Source: Protonemura montana (taxonomy: Eukaryota; Arthropoda; Insecta; Plecoptera; Nemouridae). Taken from it: a stretch of 64,000 nt of DNA. Position 1 is the stretch's first letter, and the number at the start of each line of letters is the position of its first letter. Positions 60,079 through 64,000 of the stretch are shown one piece after another. The translations under genes and the position numbers were made by a program. The notes under the pieces were generated by a model, which was not told the DNA's origin, did no database searches, and was given only the letters and a program-made list of their open reading frames with translations. Location of the stretch: NCBI GenBank assembly GCA_947568835.1, contig OX387611.1, positions 1,616,001-1,680,000 of the forward strand. Reading direction: 5' to 3'.

Positions 60079-61285
60079 CGAAAGTGAGGAGGTTGTGTCG
60101 GAGTCGCTCCAGGAAAAATACAATTTTCTGAGCGATATGAGTGTTCTCGACCTGAAGAAAGAGTGCGATCGTCTTGGGCTTTTAAAGGTGGGCAGTAAGA
60201 AAGATATTCTAGACAGAGTAAAAGCAGCAATGGAGGAAGAATTGACGAAAATCAACTTGGATACAACCACGAGCAGTAAAGGGGGCGGTTCCTCTCGAAA
60301 GGACGACGAGCTTCGCGGTAAGTTCACACAAATGAACGACCTAATAATAGAAAAGGATAAACTCATCATAGAAAAAGAAAAAAGAAATCTGAACCTAGAA
60401 GAAATCATATCGCTGTTGAAAAATAGAGTTGCACAACTAGAAACACAACTAGCAGAGCAAAACCTGTCAACAAATCAAGACCATCACAACACTAACGTCA
60501 ACGTCAAAAGTTACGCTCAAGTTCTCGGACGCCAAAACGGGGAACAAATTAGCATCAAAGCTAGGAACGGGAATCAAGATAGAGCCATCACAAAGAAAGA
60601 CGTCAGTACGAATATCCAACCTTCAAAACTCCCCGTGGGAATATCGAACATGCGCATGAACAAGCAGGGCGATATACTAATCAGCTGTGCTGATGGGTCA
60701 TCGGCCACAACTCTAATTAAACAAGTTGATGAACTACTCGGAGATAAATACACAACAGAAATCACGCCAAAACTTAATCCACGACTCCGAATTTACGATT
60801 TTGATCCCTCACATCTTCCTGAAGGCACCGAAACAGGTGAAGCCATCGCTACGCAGAACGAACTCAGCAAAAACGATCCTAAGTTTGTACTCAAAATTGT
60901 TACTACAATCAAACCTAAAAATGGACCACCTTCAGTGATCATTGAGGTTAACGCAAATACACGACTGCTCTTGCTCAAGAAAGGTAGGATAAACATTGGT
61001 TGGCGAAGATATAAGATATTTGACAACATTAACATCACGCAATGTTATAAGTGCTGCGGTTTTAATCACATTGCGAAAAATTGCTCTCAAGAAAAAGTCT
61101 GCGCGAAATGTAGCAAAAATCACAGTGAAACAGAATGCATGGCTGCAAACCTGAAATGCGCAAACTGCTCAAAGTCACACGAGAAAATAAGGGAGGTAGA
61201 CCATGATGCTAGGAATAGAAGCTGCCCTATTAAATTGAAGCTTGAAGCTATCGTGAAAAACAGAATCGCATACAATGCAGAATAG
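60059..61285 (+). CDS. LINE 2 ORF1: Gag-like protein with N-terminal SAP domain
   Basis: 408 residues, intact. Residues about 27-58 (MSVLDLKKECDRLGLLKVG then SKKDILDRVKAAM) match the SAP motif, a helix-turn-helix that binds DNA and scaffold regions. A long coiled coil follows (about 85-140). The central domain is shared with LINE 1 (VGISNMRMNKQGDILISC, GDKYTTEITPKLNPRLR). Zinc knuckles start at residue 329: CYKCCGFNHIAKNC is a canonical CX2CX4HX4C, followed by CAKCSKNHSETEC and CANC. It should package LINE RNA; the SAP module could tether particles to chromatin (inference). Either of the two first Met codons may start it. It ends at TAG 61283-61285, directly in frame with ORF2. Confidence 0.9.
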   Translation: MMESKMAESEEVVSESLQEKYNFLSDMSVLDLKKECDRLGLLKVGSKKDILDRVKAAMEEELTKINLDTTTSSKGGGSSRKDDELRGKFTQMNDLIIEKDKLIIEKEKRNLNLEEIISLLKNRVAQLETQLAEQNLSTNQDHHNTNVNVKSYAQVLGRQNGEQISIKARNGNQDRAITKKDVSTNIQPSKLPVGISNMRMNKQGDILISCADGSSATTLIKQVDELLGDKYTTEITPKLNPRLRIYDFDPSHLPEGTETGEAIATQNELSKNDPKFVLKIVTTIKPKNGPPSVIIEVNANTRLLLLKKGRINIGWRRYKIFDNINITQCYKCCGFNHIAKNCSQEKVCAKCSKNHSETECMAANLKCANCSKSHEKIREVDHDARNRSCPIKLKLEAIVKNRIAYNAE

Positions 61286-61291
61286 CAACTA
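61283..61291 (+). promoter_or_regulatory. Candidate readthrough stop UAG-CAA-CUA between LINE 2 ORF1 and ORF2
   Basis: TAG followed by CAACTA is an exact match to the tobamovirus-type leaky-stop context UAG-CARYYA. ORF1 and ORF2 are in the same frame, this is the only stop between them, and ORF2 has no ATG until inside its endonuclease domain. Confidence 0.7.
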
Positions 61292-64000
61292 CAGTGCGGA
61301 AAACAGAATCCTATTGAAGAAACAAGAAAATCTTCGGAAAAAGCTTCATTTGAAGGAAGAAGAAAGGAAGATCAGAAAGAAGACAGCGCGAGCCAACCAA
61401 CGTCTGGAGTCAGGAAGCCTGGAACAGAAACGACTGGTCTATTTCCAAGACTAAAACGACTGAAACGGTTCACGAAAACACAAGAGGCTGGAAAAGATAA
61501 GACAATCGACCATACTTGGGTGAGTTCAAGCCAGAAATTCGAAAGGACTCGTAAATATCAGGATACTGATTCAAAACGAACAAGTAATAACATTATAAAC
61601 CTTTTACATGTAAACGTTAGAAGCATAGTAAATAAAATAGATGCCTTAGAAATAGAACTTAGCAATATGGATGTAAGAGTAGATATATTATGTATTTCGG
61701 AGCACTGGTTACCGAAAAATCACTTGGAAGTTGCTTTAATTAATAACTTCACACATGTTACTATGTTTGGGAGGCAGTTGAAAAAAGGAGGAGGCACATC
61801 CATTTATATCAATAACAACTTGAATGCAGATTATGTAATTAGACAGGATATCAACGAGAGAACCATAGAGGGTGAGTTTGAAATCTGTGCAATGGACTTA
61901 ATTGCTCATGAAAGATATACAATTATAGCTTGTTATAGACCTCCGAAATCAAGTATACATAAATTCCTGGCTAATCTGATTTCCTTATTAGAATATATTT
62001 CACTAAATAGAGACACCAACGTAATTTGTTGCGGGGACTTTAATATCGATATGAATGATGTAAAATACGGGCATATGTTTAAGGAGGCGGTTAATATTAC
62101 TAACTGTATATTACTGAACAAAGAACCTACGAGAATTGCCAGCGTCAAAATTAACAACGATTATGTGACTACACATTCGGTAATTGATAATATTATTACA
62201 AATAGCAAAAATGTAACACTAATTGCCAACCTGGATATGGGTCTCTCGGATCACCTAGCACAGGTAGTGCATATAAAAGGAACTCGTTTGGCCGACGATG
62301 ATCAATTAATAGGACAATTTGTAACTAGACGGACTTTCCGCGCTGAACAAATTGATTTGTTCATATCGTTACTGAGTGCAGTGGAATGGGACCCTGTTAC
62401 CAAATGCGACGACGTCAACAAATCCTTTGAGATTTTTCTCCATACATTTAACCTGTGTTTTGAAACTGCTTTTCCAAAAGTACGAAGAAGAAATAAACAA
62501 ATGACCGGAAAAAGAAATAATGATTGGTTTACGCCTGAGTTATTAATCAAGAGAAAAGAGGTAAAGGAACTCTATTACAAGTATCGACAATCATATTCTC
62601 CTGGAGCAAAACGAACATACTTGGCATTAAAAAAAGAATACAGTAAGGATATTGATGCTGCCATACGTAATCATAATTCTAATATCATAAAAAAATCTAC
62701 AAATAAGTCAAAAGCAGCTTGGACAGTTGTTGAAAAAAGCAAGAAAAGTAAAAAATGCGTAAGGAAAGACGTAATAACCCTGAAACATGACAGTCAGCAA
62801 ATAACAAATTACGAGGAAATATCAAATCTCTTTAATAATCATTTTTGCGAGACCACGAAAGCTGCAGGCAATCAAAGCACTTCTTTCAATGCAAACAGCC
62901 CCAATAACAGGTTGGATCATACCATATTTTTAAGTCCTATTAAACATAAGGAATATTACGAGATAATGGCCAAAATCACAAAAAAATTAACACCAGGGTT
63001 TGACGAAGTTCCTCCATCCATCTTAAAGTACGCTGCGTTCCACTTATGTGCTCCCCTAATTCATGTTATAAATGTCTCCTTTGAAACAGGTGTATTCCCT
63101 GAAGTACTTAAAAAATCTGTCGTTGTACCACTATACAAAAATGGGGATAAAACCATGATGAGCAATTACAGACCTTTGGCAATACAATCTGTATTCTCTA
63201 AATTATTTGAAAACGCCTTTTGCAATAGATTGGTTAGATACCTAGAGAAACATTCCTTGATAAACGAATCACAACATGGCTTTAGAAAAAAACGTTCTAC
63301 AACAACAGCAGTTTCAAGTTTCGTAAATTCTCTCGTAAAAAACATTAAAGAAAATAAACAGGCGCACGGAATTTTTTATGATTTCAGTAAAGCATTTGAT
63401 ATGATTAATCACAAATTACTTTTTACATAAATTGCATGTAATTGGGATTCGTGGGGTCGCAAATGAATGGATTCAATCGTTTTTGTTAAATAGACGACAG
63501 GTTGTAAAAATTACACACACTAAAGGCAAAACATATATTTCAGATGAATGTACCGTTGACGTAGGAGTCCCACAAGGCTGTTCAATAGCTCCTATACTCT
63601 TTATAATTTTCACGAATGATTTAAATACAGCTTTGAATATTGGAACACTTACAGCGTTTGCTGACGATACGACCCAACTTGTTTGCGATGATATTGGGAA
63701 TATCCATGCTTCTAGTAAACTGGCAATTTCGCAAATAACTGACTGGAGCTCAAAAAATAATTTAATTCTAAATAACAAGAAAACTGTTTTAATTGACTTT
63801 CAGTTGAAGCTAATTAAGAATAAAAACAACAAAAACCCTCTTTTTTATATAAATGGTAAGAGCATACGTGTTGTAAGGGAAACAAGATTCCTTGGCCTGA
63901 CAATCGATGACCGGCTAAAGTGGCTCTCCCATATCGATAGCATTGCGTTAAAATTGGCATCTGGTTGTTTTCTAGTCAAAAGGATCCTGAAAGTGAGTAG
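61286..64000 (+). CDS. LINE 2 ORF2: endonuclease/reverse transcriptase (one frameshift, partial)
   Basis: Open from the codon after ORF1's stop to 63430. A basic ~100-residue linker leads to the AP-type endonuclease (NLLHVNVRSIVNKID, LCISEHWLPKN at about 61,690, VICCGDFNIDMND, VIDNIITNSKN, MGLSDHLAQ), then RT fingers (KKLTPGFDEVPPSILKY, MMSNYRPLAIQSVFSKLFE, SQHGFRKKRSTTTA) and YDFSKAFDMINHKLL. At 63,419-63,427 (CTTTTTACA) one extra base shifts the frame. The other frame resumes at 63426 with HKLHVIGIRGVANEWIQSF, VGVPQGCSIAPILFIIFTND and the catalytic FADDTTQLV, open to the window edge. The shift could be a real mutation or a sequencing error in a T run. The GTG at 61520 is not a credible start, because the frame is open back to the UAG. 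Confidence 0.88.

Larger units (their letters stand above)
60059..64000 (+). mobile_element. LINE 2 (SAP-type), plus strand, runs off the window
   Basis: A second CR1/Jockey-group non-LTR element, ORF1 60059-61285 and ORF2 from 61286 on, related to LINE 1 in ORF1 core, zinc knuckles and ORF2. Apart from a single frameshift near 63,425 it looks intact, so it is younger than LINE 1. Its 5' end abuts LINE 1 with no 5' UTR visible. Confidence 0.9.

Noticed and set aside
61520..61522. GTG as the start of LINE 2 ORF2, and TTG at 58783 for LINE 1 ORF2
   Set aside because: Eukaryotic initiation there is unlikely, and the frames are open back to the ORF1 stop codons.
56504..64000. Twin-priming (5' inversion) of a single LINE
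   Set aside because: The two halves are different elements, each with a full ORF1, so one element cannot have produced both.

Overview
The window is animal, almost certainly insect, nuclear DNA. It holds introns with GT/AG splice sites, insect-specific 7-transmembrane odorant receptors (OR family, 7tm_6), a two-gene PIF/Harbinger DNA transposon and several non-LTR retrotransposons (LINEs). A beetle is my best guess from the OR style, but the order is not proven. I see no rRNA, tRNA gene, CRISPR array or operon. Because most real exons are short, I rebuilt the genes by following splice sites, reading phase and paralogue comparison.

OR cluster. Five recognisable OR genes share one 8-exon plan, with exon lengths 43, 436, 335, 112 (94 in gene E), 100, 102, 156 and 48 nt. 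Genes A (cut by the window start), B, C and D lie in tandem on the minus strand. Gene E is on the plus strand, head to head with D. A sixth gene, F, is represented only by its upstream region at the end of the E arm. B, C and E look intact. D has a TGA at codon 17 and is probably a pseudogene.

Tandem array (1 to about 37,940). The sequence repeats with a period of 12,987 bp, about three times within the window, with only scattered single-base differences. Each period carries OR exons 3 to 8 of one gene, exon 2 of that gene at its edge, the exon 1/promoter block of the neighbouring gene, an old LINE remnant, and a complete Harbinger transposon inside the 6.6-kb first OR intron. The transposon has an intact five-exon DDE transposase and an intact five-exon Myb/SANT-like partner, convergent and 38 bp apart. 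A ~777-bp near-perfect foldback palindrome is nested inside it. Near-identity stops in intron 3 of gene D, which looks like a crossover point, so D is a chimera of array-type 3' exons and a diverged 5' half.

Diverged right part (37,940 to 56,503). This holds the 5' half of gene D with a LINE fragment inserted into the older LINE remnant (the empty site is visible in the array), a divergent D/E intergenic region filled with LINE debris, gene E with two LINE remnants in its introns, and a 114-bp intronic minisatellite expanded to about 9 copies (4 in the array genes).

LINE pair (56,504 to the window end). Two related but distinct LINEs lie exactly head to head, with their ORF1 start codons separated by 6 bp. 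The minus-strand element has a PHD-finger ORF1; the plus-strand element has a SAP-domain ORF1. In both, the endonuclease/reverse transcriptase ORF2 lies in the same frame directly behind ORF1's UAG stop and has no ATG ahead of the endonuclease domain. The stops are followed by CAACUA and CAACGA, matching the tobamovirus-type leaky-stop context (CARYYA, or the looser CARNBA). I infer that ORF2 is made by stop-codon readthrough; this is the most interesting signal in the window.
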